From: Leifsonia virtsii
Lineage (GTDB): Bacteria; Actinomycetota; Actinomycetes; Actinomycetales; Microbacteriaceae
Length of the DNA: 64,000 nt
Assembly (NCBI RefSeq): GCF_030433675.1
Contig: NZ_JAROCB010000001.1
Span: forward strand, 891,623-955,622
Direction: 5' to 3'
Positions 52,948 through 62,183 of this stretch are shown here, one piece after another. The position numbers were made by a program, and so were the translations under genes. The notes beneath the pieces were generated by a model. It worked only from the letters and a program-made list of their open reading frames with translations. It was not told where the DNA came from and searched no databases. Every line of letters starts with the position of its first letter. Position 1 is the first letter of the stretch.

Positions 52948-54015
52948 GTGAGCACCAGCACCGACCACGCCCCCGCCTCCCCCGTCATCCGCGGAGCCCA
53001 CCTCGTCGGCAGCGTCAACCTGCCGGACGCCGAGTCGGTGCTCCGCACGGTGAGCGCCCGCCTCGGCGACCGGCTGCACCGCATCCCGGACGGCGAGGTC
53101 GGCGAGCGCTTCTACTGGGTGCAGTTCCAGACCGCGCGCCTGGACCGGATGGACGGGCTCGCCCGCATCCCGGGCGAGCCGCGGCTGCTGCGCGGCGTCT
53201 TCGACGGCCGTCCGTTCCGGCTCGAACCCGGCGTCTCCGCCGACACGCTGGTGTTCCCGGACCTCGGCTACGCCGAGGCCGCCCTCGACTCGTACGCCGT
53301 CTTCCGCCGGCTGCGCGAGGAGGGCGCGATCGCGCCGGGTATCCGCTTCCAGGTCTCGCTGCCGACGCCCGCCGGCGTCGTCGGCCCGTTTATCGTCCCG
53401 GAGGACCGGGCCGCGTTCGAGCCGGCGTACGAGCGCGCTCTGTTCGGCGAGCTGAAGCGCATCGTCGACGGCATCCCGCATGAGGACCTGGCGATCCAGT
53501 GGGACACCGCCGTGGAGTTCGCGCTGCTCGAGGGCCGGATGCCGGCGTGGTTCGGCGACGACGTGCTCGCTGGCGTCCTGGAGCGCGCCGCCCGGCAGGC
53601 GGCCACGGTCCCCGCCGACGTCCAGGTCGGCTACCACCTCTGCTACGGCGACGTGGAGGAGCAGCACTTCGTGCAGCCGGCCGACGCGGGGCACCTGGCG
53701 GCCGTGCTGCGCGGCATCCTGGCGGACTCCCCGCGGCCGGTGGACTGGGTCCACCTGCCCGTGCCGATCGAGCGCGACGACGCCGCCTACTTCGCACCTC
53801 TCACCGCCGTCGAGCTGCCGGAGGCCACCGAGCTGTACCTCGGGCTGCTCCACCACGAAGACGGCGTCGAGGGCGCGCGCCGCCGCGCCGCGGCCGCCGC
53901 CACGGCGGTGCCCGCGTTCGGCGTGGGCACCGAGTGCGGCTTCGGGCGCGGACCGAGCGAGCGCACCGCCTCCCTGCTCGACCTGCACGCAGCGGTCGCC
54001 GAGGCCTGGCGATGA
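52948..54015 (+). CDS. MetE-like (cobalamin-independent methionine synthase C-domain) protein
   Basis: 355-residue protein that resembles the C-terminal zinc barrel of MetE. Candidate zinc ligands are His230 and Cys232 (GYHLCYGD) and Cys330 (GTECGFGR), in the order H-x-C ... C seen in MetE. The N-terminal substrate domain of MetE is absent, so methionine synthesis is unlikely; another methyl transfer is inferred. GTG start at 52948. The stop overlaps the metallopeptidase start (ATGA), so the two genes are coupled. The fold assignment rests on these motifs only. Confidence 0.7.
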   Translation: MSTSTDHAPASPVIRGAHLVGSVNLPDAESVLRTVSARLGDRLHRIPDGEVGERFYWVQFQTARLDRMDGLARIPGEPRLLRGVFDGRPFRLEPGVSADTLVFPDLGYAEAALDSYAVFRRLREEGAIAPGIRFQVSLPTPAGVVGPFIVPEDRAAFEPAYERALFGELKRIVDGIPHEDLAIQWDTAVEFALLEGRMPAWFGDDVLAGVLERAARQAATVPADVQVGYHLCYGDVEEQHFVQPADAGHLAAVLRGILADSPRPVDWVHLPVPIERDDAAYFAPLTAVELPEATELYLGLLHHEDGVEGARRRAAAAATAVPAFGVGTECGFGRGPSERTASLLDLHAAVAEAWR

Positions 54016-54365
54016 CCCTCGAGCTCGACGCCGAGGCGTTCGAGGCGCTCGTCACGGACGAGCTCGACCAGCTGCCCGACGAGATGGTCGACGGGCTCGA
54101 CAACGTCGTCTTCGTGGTCGAGGACCGCCCGGAGGACGGCTCGCTCGACCTGCTCGGACTGTACGACGGCGTCGCGCTGACCGAGCGCGACAGCTACGGT
54201 TTCGGCGAGATGCCGGACCGCATCATCCTGTACCGGGAGCCGCTGCTCTCGATCGCCGCGACCGAGGACGAGCTGCGCGACGAGATCCACATCACGCTGG
54301 TGCACGAGATCGCGCACTACTACGGGATCGACGACGAGCGGCTGCACGAGCTGGGCTGGGCCTAG
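54012..54365 (+). CDS. Small zinc metallopeptidase (zincin-1/DUF1025-like)
   Basis: 117-residue protein with HEIAHYYGIDD: His98, Glu99, His102 and Asp108 form an HExxHxxGxxD zinc site of the small Zincin_1 family. It has no signal peptide. Members are common in actinomycetes and their natural substrate is unknown. It overlaps the MetE-like gene (ATGA), so it is probably expressed with it. The ATG start at 54012 fits length and motif position. Confidence 0.85.
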   Translation: MTLELDAEAFEALVTDELDQLPDEMVDGLDNVVFVVEDRPEDGSLDLLGLYDGVALTERDSYGFGEMPDRIILYREPLLSIAATEDELRDEIHITLVHEIAHYYGIDDERLHELGWA

Positions 54366-54412
54366 CCGCCTGCTGCCTTTCGGCGTCGCGCCGGGCTCGA
54401 CATCCTGGCTGC

Positions 54413-57400
54413 ATGCCAGCACCGACTGCCCGCACCCGCGCCGCGGCGCTGCTCGCCGCGGGCGCGCTGCTGATCCCCGGCGTCGCGCTGGCGACCGCGG
54501 GCCCCGCCGTTCCGGCCGCCGCGGCGCCCGGCTCCCCCGGCGTGCCGTCGCCCCCGTCCGTCGTCTACGACGAGGACTTCGAGAACGGCCCGGCCACCTC
54601 GCCGATCCTGCGGCTGAACCAGTACACCGGCGCGAGCGGCCAGACCTACACGGCGGACCCGGCCTGGCTGACCGGCTGCAACGGCTGGGTCTCCGCGGCG
54701 GTGCAGTCCACGACCGCCGGTGAACCGATCGCCGACTGCGGCAACCGCAGAGACCTGTGGAACCTGGTTCAGCAGACGTCCGTGGCCCTCGGGATGCTGC
54801 ACGGTCAGACCGCGGCGGAGGCCGTGGACAACCACGCCATCTCGGCGCTGTCCCTCCAGCCTCTCGACGGGCAGAGCCTGGAGCTGGCGACGACCGGAGG
54901 GGTCGCGCTGCCGACCTCCAGCCGCTTCCTCGCCTTCGGCGTCGACGTCGGCGCGAGCAACTGCCACCTCAACCATCCCCTGCTGCAGTTCTTCCTCGTC
55001 AATGAGGAGGGTCAGCAGTTCCCGGCGGGATCGGAGATCGACGGGTGCTCGTCGCCGACCACAGTGACCGTCCCCCCGGTCGGAGCCTCGGGCGCGCAGA
55101 CCTTCACCGTCGGCCAGTACACGACGAACGGGGCGGTGCTCTTCAGCGGGAACTCGGTCGGTATCCGCATGGTCAACAACCAGCCGTCCGACTTCGGCAA
55201 CGACCACGCCTTCGACGACATCCGCATCCTGGATGCGACGCCGCAGCTCGACAAGGAGTTCGTCGGCGGCTGGGGGCCGAGCGGCGGCACCGCGCGGCTC
55301 CGGTTCACGGTGACGAACACCTCCGAGCTCGGCTCCAAGCAGGGCTGGTCGTTCCGGGACGCGCTGCCCGACGGCATGACAGTGGCGTCCCCCTCCGACG
55401 CGTCGACGACCTGCCCGGGCGGGGTGCTGACCGCGTCCGGCGGCGAGGTCGCCCTGACCGGCGATCTGAGCGTCGGGATGACGTCCTGCACGGCCGAGGT
55501 GGATGTCACCGCGCCGCTGGGCGGCTACACCAACGGTCCCGACCGGGTGACGGTGACGGGGCTGAACCCGCCCGCCTCGGCCTCCGTCACCTTCTCGCGG
55601 CCGGAGCTGACGCTCGCGAAGACCGCCGGGGCCCCGGTCGACGTGAACGAGGACGGCCTGGTCGACGCGGGAGACACCATCCCGTACTCGTTTGAGCTGC
55701 ACAACACCGGCGACGTTGCGCTGACCGGGGTATTGATCGACGATCCACTGGTGCCCGATCCCGCGTGCCCGACCGTGCTGGCAGCGGGCTCGTCCGGCGA
55801 ATGCGCGGGCGACTACACGATCACGCCGGCGGACGCAGCGGCCGGAATCGTGGTCAACACCGCGACCGCGACCGCGACCGGCACGCCGCCGGCGCCCGCA
55901 CCGGCCGCGGTGAGCCCGCCCGCCACGACCACGACGGCGGTGACCGCCGCGGCCCCCGGCATCCACCTCCGGAAGTCGGCCGACCCACCGGGCGGCCTGG
56001 TGGAGGGCGAGACGCTGACCTACAGCTTCGTCGTGGACAACACCGGCAACCTGCCGCTGCACGAGGTCGCCATCAGCGAGGAGTCCTTCACGGGCAGCGG
56101 CCCGCTCTCGCCGGTCGACTGCCCGGCGACGGACCTCGCCGTCGGCGGCGAGCTCGTCTGCACCGCGACCTACACCGTCACCCACGACGACCTGGTGGCG
56201 GGGACGGTGGACAACACAGCCACCGCCGCAGGCACCCCCGCGGGCATCGGCGCGGCGCCGGTGACGAGCGCCGCCTCGACGGTCGGCCTGCCGACGCCCG
56301 CCGCGCCCGCCCTGACCGCGACGAAGACGGCGAGCCCGCTCGTCGTCCACGCCGCCGGCGACACGATCGCCTACACGGTGGCGGTCGTGAACGACGGCAA
56401 CCTGATCGTGGACGGGCTCACCGTCGACGAGACCCGCTTCACCGGCGGCGGACCGGCGCCGGTGTTCGCGTGCGCCCTGACCCGGCTCGTGCCCGGGCAG
56501 CACACCACCTGCTCGGGCGTCTACACGGCGACCCAGGCGGATGTCGACGGCGGCAGCATCCAGAACACCGCGACCGTCACGGGCAGGACCACGGGCGACG
56601 TGCCGGTGACGAGCCCGCCGACCGAGGTCACGCTGACCGCCGACGCCGCGGCCGCGCTGACGGTGGCGAAGTCCGCCTCGGCCGCCACCATCGCCGCGGC
56701 CGGGCAGGTGGTGCGCTACGACTTCGCCGTGCGCAACACCGGCGGCCTGACCCTGCACGGGCTCGTCGTCGACGACGTCCCGACCGCACCCGCGGGCGCC
56801 CTGGACACCGCGCCCACGTGTCCGGAGACGACCCTGACGCCCGGTCGGACGGTCACCTGCACCGCGACGTACACGGTGACACAGGGGGACGTCGACCACG
56901 GAACGCTCGCCGACACAGCGACCGCGACGGCCTCGGACCCTGCGGGCGCGGGCGTCGCGTCAGCCGCCTCCTCGCTGTCCCTCCCCGTCGTCGCCGCCTC
57001 GCAGCTCACGATCGACAAGACGGCGGACGCGACCTCGATCGTGCGGGCCGGTCAGGCGATCGGGTACACCTTCACCGTGACGAACACCGGCGCGACCACG
57101 ATCGGCGGTGTCTCCGTCACGGACACGCCTGTGGCCCCCGCCGGACCGCTCGAGGCCGCTCCGCAGTGCGACGTGACGACGCTCGCACCCGGGGCCGCGT
57201 CCCTGTGCACGGCCTCGTATCGGGTGACGCAGGCCGACATCGACCACGGCGGCCTGGGCGACACGGCGACGGCCTCCGGCACCGATGCGCACGGCGACCC
57301 GGTCGTGTCGGCCCCGGACGGGCTCGTGCTCGACTCCACCGCGGTCGCCGCCCTCACGCTCACGCCGCAACCGGCCCCGTCCGGCGCCACCGCCGGGCAG

Positions 57401-58168
57401 GCGGTGCCGCTGACGTTCGTGGCGACGAACAGCGGCGACGTCACGATCGCGAACGTGGTCCTGGTCGACGACCGCGGCGGGAGCACGCCCTGCGAGCCGG
57501 ACGTGCTGGCGCCGGGCGAGAGCGCCACCTGCCGGGTCACGCCGACGGTCACGCAGGACGAGTTCGACGCCGGTGCGCTCACGGTCACGGCCACGGCGGA
57601 GGGCACGGCGGCCACGGGTGCGACCGTCCGGTCCCTTCCTGTGACCGAGACGGTGGCGGTCACCGGGCAGGTCGCGAGCCTCTCGCTCACCAAGAGCGCG
57701 TCCGCGCCGAGCGCGGAGATGGGCGGCAGCATCCCGTACCGGTTCACCGTCGTCAACACCGGGACCGTCACGCTCACGGCGGTGACGGTCACGGACACGC
57801 AGTCGGCGCCTGCGGGCCCGCTGGAGTCATCCCCGGTCTGCGCCGCCACCCGGCTCGCGCCCGGGGCGACGACGACGTGCACGGCCTCCTACGTCCCGAC
57901 CGCCTCAGATCTCGCCCACGGCGCGGTCACGGACACGGCCATCGCGCACGCGGAGACCACGCTCGGCGAACCGGTCTCGTCGGACCCGGCGACCCTCACG
58001 GTGACGGTGACCGCGCCGACCGCCACAGCCGGCTCGGGCTCAGGCCAGAGCGCGGCGGGCGCGCTCGCGTCGACGGGAGGCGACCTGTGGCCGCCACTCG
58101 CCGGCGCGCTGATGCTGCTGACGGCCGGAGCGGCCGCCTGGCGGGTCGCCCGGCGTCACCGGGCGTGA
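54413..58168 (+). CDS. Large surface protein with DUF11-type repeats and LAxTG anchor
   Basis: 1251-residue exported protein. A signal peptide (about 1-37) leads to a domain of about 220 residues with paired cysteines, then a degenerate repeat near residue 280, then seven copies of a DUF11-like beta repeat at about 397-1200. Each copy has an LxxxK-type start, a VxNTG core and a conserved Cys near the end. Residues 1218-1222 read LASTG, then a hydrophobic helix and the RRHRA tail: a class E sortase signal. No sortase lies in the window. Likely a cell-wall adhesion or matrix protein. No clear ribosome-binding site before ATG 54413. Confidence 0.87.
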   Translation: MPAPTARTRAAALLAAGALLIPGVALATAGPAVPAAAAPGSPGVPSPPSVVYDEDFENGPATSPILRLNQYTGASGQTYTADPAWLTGCNGWVSAAVQSTTAGEPIADCGNRRDLWNLVQQTSVALGMLHGQTAAEAVDNHAISALSLQPLDGQSLELATTGGVALPTSSRFLAFGVDVGASNCHLNHPLLQFFLVNEEGQQFPAGSEIDGCSSPTTVTVPPVGASGAQTFTVGQYTTNGAVLFSGNSVGIRMVNNQPSDFGNDHAFDDIRILDATPQLDKEFVGGWGPSGGTARLRFTVTNTSELGSKQGWSFRDALPDGMTVASPSDASTTCPGGVLTASGGEVALTGDLSVGMTSCTAEVDVTAPLGGYTNGPDRVTVTGLNPPASASVTFSRPELTLAKTAGAPVDVNEDGLVDAGDTIPYSFELHNTGDVALTGVLIDDPLVPDPACPTVLAAGSSGECAGDYTITPADAAAGIVVNTATATATGTPPAPAPAAVSPPATTTTAVTAAAPGIHLRKSADPPGGLVEGETLTYSFVVDNTGNLPLHEVAISEESFTGSGPLSPVDCPATDLAVGGELVCTATYTVTHDDLVAGTVDNTATAAGTPAGIGAAPVTSAASTVGLPTPAAPALTATKTASPLVVHAAGDTIAYTVAVVNDGNLIVDGLTVDETRFTGGGPAPVFACALTRLVPGQHTTCSGVYTATQADVDGGSIQNTATVTGRTTGDVPVTSPPTEVTLTADAAAALTVAKSASAATIAAAGQVVRYDFAVRNTGGLTLHGLVVDDVPTAPAGALDTAPTCPETTLTPGRTVTCTATYTVTQGDVDHGTLADTATATASDPAGAGVASAASSLSLPVVAASQLTIDKTADATSIVRAGQAIGYTFTVTNTGATTIGGVSVTDTPVAPAGPLEAAPQCDVTTLAPGAASLCTASYRVTQADIDHGGLGDTATASGTDAHGDPVVSAPDGLVLDSTAVAALTLTPQPAPSGATAGQAVPLTFVATNSGDVTIANVVLVDDRGGSTPCEPDVLAPGESATCRVTPTVTQDEFDAGALTVTATAEGTAATGATVRSLPVTETVAVTGQVASLSLTKSASAPSAEMGGSIPYRFTVVNTGTVTLTAVTVTDTQSAPAGPLESSPVCAATRLAPGATTTCTASYVPTASDLAHGAVTDTAIAHAETTLGEPVSSDPATLTVTVTAPTATAGSGSGQSAAGALASTGGDLWPPLAGALMLLTAGAAAWRVARRHRA

Positions 58169-58187
58169 ACGAGCGGCCGGGCCCGGC

Positions 58188-58466
58188 TCAGGCGCCGTAG
58201 CCGAAGATCGACTCGTCCTCCTTGTCGGCCTCCACCGGGTCGGAGTCCGGCTGGTCGAAGTGGTAGGACACCAGACGCTCGCCGTTCGCCTCGCGCTCCT
58301 CGCCCTTGACGTACCAGAACGTGGACTCGAGCCCCTCGACCGCGGCGATCACGCCGATCCGCTCGTCCACCTTCCCGTCCACCAGGAAGCGGCGGTCGGT
58401 CTGCCCTACGAGGGGGCCGTCGGCGTACTCGACGATGTATTCGGGGTCCTGTCGTGCGTCGGTCAT
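58188..58466 (-). CDS. Small acidic protein of unknown function
   Basis: 92-residue soluble protein with strands such as EYIVEYADGPLVGQTDRRFLV and ESTFWYVKGEE and an acidic C-terminal tail (DKEDESIFGYGA). The family is not recognised. Its ATG overlaps the stop of the kinase-like gene upstream (ATGA), so it is translated with it. It converges with the surface protein gene, 19 bp apart. No signal peptide. Confidence 0.7.
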   Translation of the reverse strand: MTDARQDPEYIVEYADGPLVGQTDRRFLVDGKVDERIGVIAAVEGLESTFWYVKGEEREANGERLVSYHFDQPDSDPVEADKEDESIFGYGA

Positions 58467-59116
58467 GACTCCACCGTAGTCCCCGAAACCCGATCGGTGA
58501 GGTCACCGGGCCGGGCGGGGCGTCGTGCGGCCGGGGTCAGGTCGAGCGCGGTCACGTCCAGCACGAGCATCGCCGACGCCACCGGGTCCTCCCGCGCGAC
58601 GAAGCGGTCGAACTCGGCCTGCCAACGGTCCCACTGCGCGGCGAAGGTGGCGCCGTCCCTGGCCAGCGCGCGTCGCTTGCGGAGCGCATCGTCGGCGCGC
58701 AGCCACACCGTAAGGTCGGCGAGGGCCGCGTTGCGCCGGGAGAGCGTGCCGCACCCCTCCACGATCAGCGGCTCACTCCCGGTGATGTGGATGCGACCGG
58801 CCGGGCGCTCGTCCGCCCAGTCCCAGCGCTGCCAGCTGCCGGCGCCGTGTGCGCGGATCGGCGCAAGCAGGTCGCGCCCCACCGCGTCGCTCCCGGCGTC
58901 GAGGCCGTCCCAGCCCGGGTAGAGGTCGTCCATCCGGACCAGGCGCGGCACGCCCTCCGCGGGCCAGTCGGCGACCAGCAGGTCGGCGAGGGAGCTCTTG
59001 CCCGCCCCGCTCGGCCCGTCGATGAGGACGACCGGGGTCCGGCCGGCGCGCCGCGCGGCCGCGACGGCGCCGGCCACGGCGTCGGCGAGAGGTGCGAGGT
59101 CAGCTGAGAGGCGCAT
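58463..59116 (-). CDS. P-loop nucleoside/uridine-kinase-like ATP-binding protein
   Basis: 217-residue P-loop protein with Walker A GPSGAGKSS at about residues 34-42 and a fold and size like uridine kinase/phosphoribulokinase (RMDDLYPGWDGLDAGS near the start, and later LIVEGCGTLS). The substrate is not known; a nucleoside or a thiamine-related alcohol is possible given the transporter next door, but this is only context. The first 17 bases overlap the end of the EcfT gene. ATG at 59116 has GGGAG upstream. It is coupled downstream to the small acidic protein. Confidence 0.8.
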   Translation of the reverse strand: MRLSADLAPLADAVAGAVAAARRAGRTPVVLIDGPSGAGKSSLADLLVADWPAEGVPRLVRMDDLYPGWDGLDAGSDAVGRDLLAPIRAHGAGSWQRWDWADERPAGRIHITGSEPLIVEGCGTLSRRNAALADLTVWLRADDALRKRRALARDGATFAAQWDRWQAEFDRFVAREDPVASAMLVLDVTALDLTPAARRPARPGDLTDRVSGTTVES

Positions 59117-59879
59117 TCCAACTCCCGGTGGCGACGGCGGCGCCGACCGCGGCACCCGCGACCAGCACGGCGACGGCGAGGGCTGCCCAGTCCCGGGCAC
59201 GGAACACCGACGGCCGGGCCCAGGTGCGGCGGACCGGCGCGCCGAAGCCGCGGGCCTCCATCGCGGTCGCGAGCTTCGTGCCGCGCCGGAGGGAGAGCAC
59301 GAAGAGGGCGAACGACTGTCCGAGGAAGCGCCGGACGGCGCCGGACTCGGCGACCCCGCGGGCGCGGCGGGCGAGGGTGAGCGCGCGCCAGTCCTCGGCG
59401 AACAGCCCCACCAGGCGCAAGCCCGCCAGCGCGCCGAGCACGAACCGGGCGGGCAGGCGCAGCAGCTGCGCAAGGCCGTCCGCGAGCTCGGTCGGGTCGA
59501 TCGTGATGAACAGCAGCACCGCGGGCAGTCCGATGGCGAGCACGCGCAGCATCGTCGCCAGGGCGAGCGCGGCCGATCCGTCGCTGACCTCGACGAACCA
59601 CCACTGCAGGTACACGGTGCCGGAGGTGCGGCCGTAGAGCAGGGTGGTCAGGCCGGCGAGCGGCGCGGCGATCAGCACCGGGGCCGTCCGGGTGAGGACG
59701 GTGCGCAGCGGGAGACGCGCGAAGGCGAGCAGTGCGACCTCCAGCGCGAGCGCGACGCCGGCCGAGACCGGGTCGATCGAGAGCAGCAGGGCGACCGTGA
59801 CGATGAGGGCGGCGCCGAGCTTCGCGACCGGATTGAGGGTCGCGAGCGGGCCGGTGCGCAGCGGCTGGATGAGCGTCAC
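59100..59879 (-). CDS. ecfT: ECF transporter transmembrane protein EcfT (CbiQ-like)
   Basis: 259-residue membrane protein with five to six helices. Both coupling motifs are visible: RRARG (TLARRARGVAESG) and EARG (MEARGFGAP), which contact the ATPases in energy-coupling factor transporters. It joins the ATPase to the YkoE-type substrate protein at 61387. The start is GTG at 59877-59879, overlapping the ATPase stop (GTGA). Part of a TPP-riboswitch-controlled operon. Confidence 0.92.
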   Translation of the reverse strand: MTLIQPLRTGPLATLNPVAKLGAALIVTVALLLSIDPVSAGVALALEVALLAFARLPLRTVLTRTAPVLIAAPLAGLTTLLYGRTSGTVYLQWWFVEVSDGSAALALATMLRVLAIGLPAVLLFITIDPTELADGLAQLLRLPARFVLGALAGLRLVGLFAEDWRALTLARRARGVAESGAVRRFLGQSFALFVLSLRRGTKLATAMEARGFGAPVRRTWARPSVFRARDWAALAVAVLVAGAAVGAAVATGSWNAPLS

Positions 59880-61384
59880 GCCGCCACCTCCGCCGCGCCG
59901 AGCCGCAGGTCCGTCGCGCCGATGGCGGCGACGAACTCGGCATCGTGGGTCGCGGCGACGACGGCGTGCCCGCCGCGGCGGAGGTCGGCGATCGTGCCGA
60001 CCAGGCCCTCCCAGGTCCGCGCATCCTGCCCGAACGTCGGCTCGTCGAGCACGAGCAGCCGGGGCCGCGTGGCGAGCGCGGTGCCGACGGAGAGCCGCCG
60101 TTTCTGGCCGCCGGACAGGGTGAACGGGTTGGCGTCTGCCACGGCGGCGAGGGCCAGCCGGTCGAGCAGCTCGTCGATGCGCGCGGTCACCTCGCCGGCG
60201 TCGAGGCCGAGCGCCCGCGGTCCCGCGGCGAGCTCGTCCCGCACGGTCGACGCGAGGAACTGGTGCTCCGGATTCTGGAACACGCTGCCGATCCGCGTCA
60301 GCAGTTCGCGCGACCGCCAGGCCGACGGGTCGACCGGGGCGCCGTCCGCGAGAGCCGGCTCGGCCGTCAGCGACCCGCCGAGCGCGGGCAGCAGGCCGCC
60401 GAGGGTGAGCGCGAGGGTCGACTTGCCCGCACCGTTGGGTCCGGTGAGCGCGAGAGCGGAGCCCGCGGCGACCGAGAGGTCCAGCGGTCCGCCGACCGGG
60501 TCCGCGTTCACGGCACGGCCGCGCCCGCGACGGCGTCCGCGGGTGACCGCGGGTCCGCGGCCGAACATGAGGGACCGCGCCCGCAGCAGCGGGTCGCCCT
60601 CGGCGACGGGCGCCGCCTCCGGCACCGTCGTGTCCGGCAGCCACACCCCGGCGCGGCGCAGCTCGCCTGCGGTGTCGGCTAGCACCGCCTCCGGAGCGCC
60701 GTCAGCGAGCACGCCGCCGTCGGCCCCGAGCACCACGACGCGCGTCACCAGGTCACGCCAGACGGCGACCCGGTGCTCGACCACGACCAGCGTCGCACCT
60801 GTCGCGTCGAGGGCCGAGCGCACCGCATCCCGGACCTCCAGGACGCCCTCGGGGTCGAGATTCGCGGTCGGCTCGTCGAGCAGCAGCACCCCGGGTCGCA
60901 TCGCCAGGAGGCCCGCGAGCGCCAGCCGCTGCTTCTGCCCGCCGGAGAGCTGGGCCGTCGAGCGGTCGAGCGGCACGTCGAGCCCGACCTCGGCGAGGGC
61001 CTGCCGCACGCGCGGCCAGACCTCGTCGCGCGGCACGCCCAGGTTCTCGCAGGCGAAGGCGACATCGTCGCCGACGCGCGCAAGGATCACCTGCGCGTCC
61101 GGGTCCTGCAGCAGCAGCCCGGCCGTCCCCCGCGCCTCGGCAGGCGGACGGCCGCCCACCGTGAGCGCGCCCTCGGCCTCGCCGTCGTCCTCGCCGCCGA
61201 GCACGCCGGCGAGGCCTGCGAGCAGTGTGCTCTTGCCGGCCCCGGAGGCGCCGAGCAGCAGCACCCGCTCCCCCGGCTCGACGCGCAGATCGACCCCGCG
61301 CGCGGCCCACGCCGCACGTCCGGCATACCGCCAGCCCCAGCCGTCGACGTGGATCGCGGCCGGGGACGGCCGTCCCGTCGTCAC
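59876..61384 (-). CDS. Fused ECF transporter ATPase (two EcfA domains)
   Basis: 502-residue protein with two ABC ATPase domains in one chain, replacing separate EcfA1 and EcfA2. Walker A motifs are GASGAGKST (about residue 46) and GPNGAGKST (about residue 314); signatures are LSGGQKQRLALAG and LSGGQKRRLSVGT. The second domain carries FQNPEHQFLAS, a coupling helix contact. It powers uptake of the vitamin precursor bound by the YkoE-type protein. The start is GTG at 61384, two bases after the ykoE stop. Confidence 0.95.
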   Translation of the reverse strand: MTTGRPSPAAIHVDGWGWRYAGRAAWAARGVDLRVEPGERVLLLGASGAGKSTLLAGLAGVLGGEDDGEAEGALTVGGRPPAEARGTAGLLLQDPDAQVILARVGDDVAFACENLGVPRDEVWPRVRQALAEVGLDVPLDRSTAQLSGGQKQRLALAGLLAMRPGVLLLDEPTANLDPEGVLEVRDAVRSALDATGATLVVVEHRVAVWRDLVTRVVVLGADGGVLADGAPEAVLADTAGELRRAGVWLPDTTVPEAAPVAEGDPLLRARSLMFGRGPAVTRGRRRGRGRAVNADPVGGPLDLSVAAGSALALTGPNGAGKSTLALTLGGLLPALGGSLTAEPALADGAPVDPSAWRSRELLTRIGSVFQNPEHQFLASTVRDELAAGPRALGLDAGEVTARIDELLDRLALAAVADANPFTLSGGQKRRLSVGTALATRPRLLVLDEPTFGQDARTWEGLVGTIADLRRGGHAVVAATHDAEFVAAIGATDLRLGAAEVAA

Positions 61385-61386
61385 GC

Positions 61387-62010
61387 TCAGACCCGCGCCG
61401 CCTTCTGCGCCTCGCGGCCCGAGGCGAACCGGCTCAGCGCGCCCGTGCGGGCGATGGCCCGCACCAGCAGCCAGGAGCCGAGGCCGGCGACGACCAGACC
61501 GGAGATCGTGGTGGTGATGGTGTAGACGACGATGAACTCCGGCTTCGAGCCGGGGTACCAGTACAGGAGGTCGAGGATCGACTCGGCGATGCCCGCACCG
61601 GCCCCGGCGAGGAGCGCCGGGACGAGCCGCCAGTTCGCGTAGAGGAACAGCGCGAAGACGAGCTCCGCGCCGAGCCCCTGCACGACGCCGGAGAGCAGCG
61701 TGGCGAAGCCCCACTGCGTCCCGATCAGCGCGGAGACCGTGGCGGCGACGACCTCGCCGAACAGGGCGGCGCCGGGCTTGCGCACGATCAGGGCGACGAG
61801 CACCCCGGCGAACAGCCACGGGCCGTTCAGGATGCCCTGGAAGCCCGGCAGGACCGCCGAGACCGGACCAGAGATGGGGTTCTGGACGACGCCCCAGATC
61901 CAGAAGACGACGCCCGAGGCGACGGCCACGACGCTGGCGACGACGATGTCGACGACCCGCCAGCGGAAGGTGCGCGGACGCGCCGAGGTGGAGAGAAGAG
62001 TTGCGTGCAC
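61387..62010 (-). CDS. ykoE: ECF transporter substrate-binding protein, YkoE family
   Basis: 207-residue membrane protein with about six helices; the substrate-binding (S) component for a thiamine precursor (hydroxymethylpyrimidine in the YkoEDC family) or thiamine itself. The pattern around SGPVSAVLPGFQGILNGPWLFA is that of YkoE. The start is GTG at 62010 with AGGG upstream, after a TPP riboswitch at 62060-62147. It is the first gene of the transport operon ykoE - fused EcfA - EcfT - kinase-like - small protein. Likely switched off when thiamine pyrophosphate is high. Confidence 0.93.
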   Translation of the reverse strand: MHATLLSTSARPRTFRWRVVDIVVASVVAVASGVVFWIWGVVQNPISGPVSAVLPGFQGILNGPWLFAGVLVALIVRKPGAALFGEVVAATVSALIGTQWGFATLLSGVVQGLGAELVFALFLYANWRLVPALLAGAGAGIAESILDLLYWYPGSKPEFIVVYTITTTISGLVVAGLGSWLLVRAIARTGALSRFASGREAQKAARV

Positions 62011-62059
62011 TGTGCGTGCCCTTTCAGTCAGCGAAACAGGGCACGGGATGTGAGAATGG

Positions 62060-62147
62060 CCTCCCTGCGCTGGCATGACCCAGATCAGGTTCGACGGTCG
62101 AGACTTGGAGAAGTCTCCTCTCAGCCCGGCTCACCGGACTCCCGTGT
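62060..62147 (-). promoter_or_regulatory. TPP riboswitch (THI element)
   Basis: On the - strand the two conserved arms are plain: GGGCTGAGAGG after an ACACGGGAGTCC stem, then GAACCTGATCTGGGT and ATGCCAGCGCAGGGAGG. This is the standard thiamine pyrophosphate riboswitch core, 50 bp ahead of the ykoE start. It regulates the thiamine-precursor transporter operon, in actinomycetes mostly by blocking translation start. Confidence 0.95.
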
Positions 62148-62183
62148 TCACACACAGTGTAGCCCGGCGGGCGGGCCCGCGTG

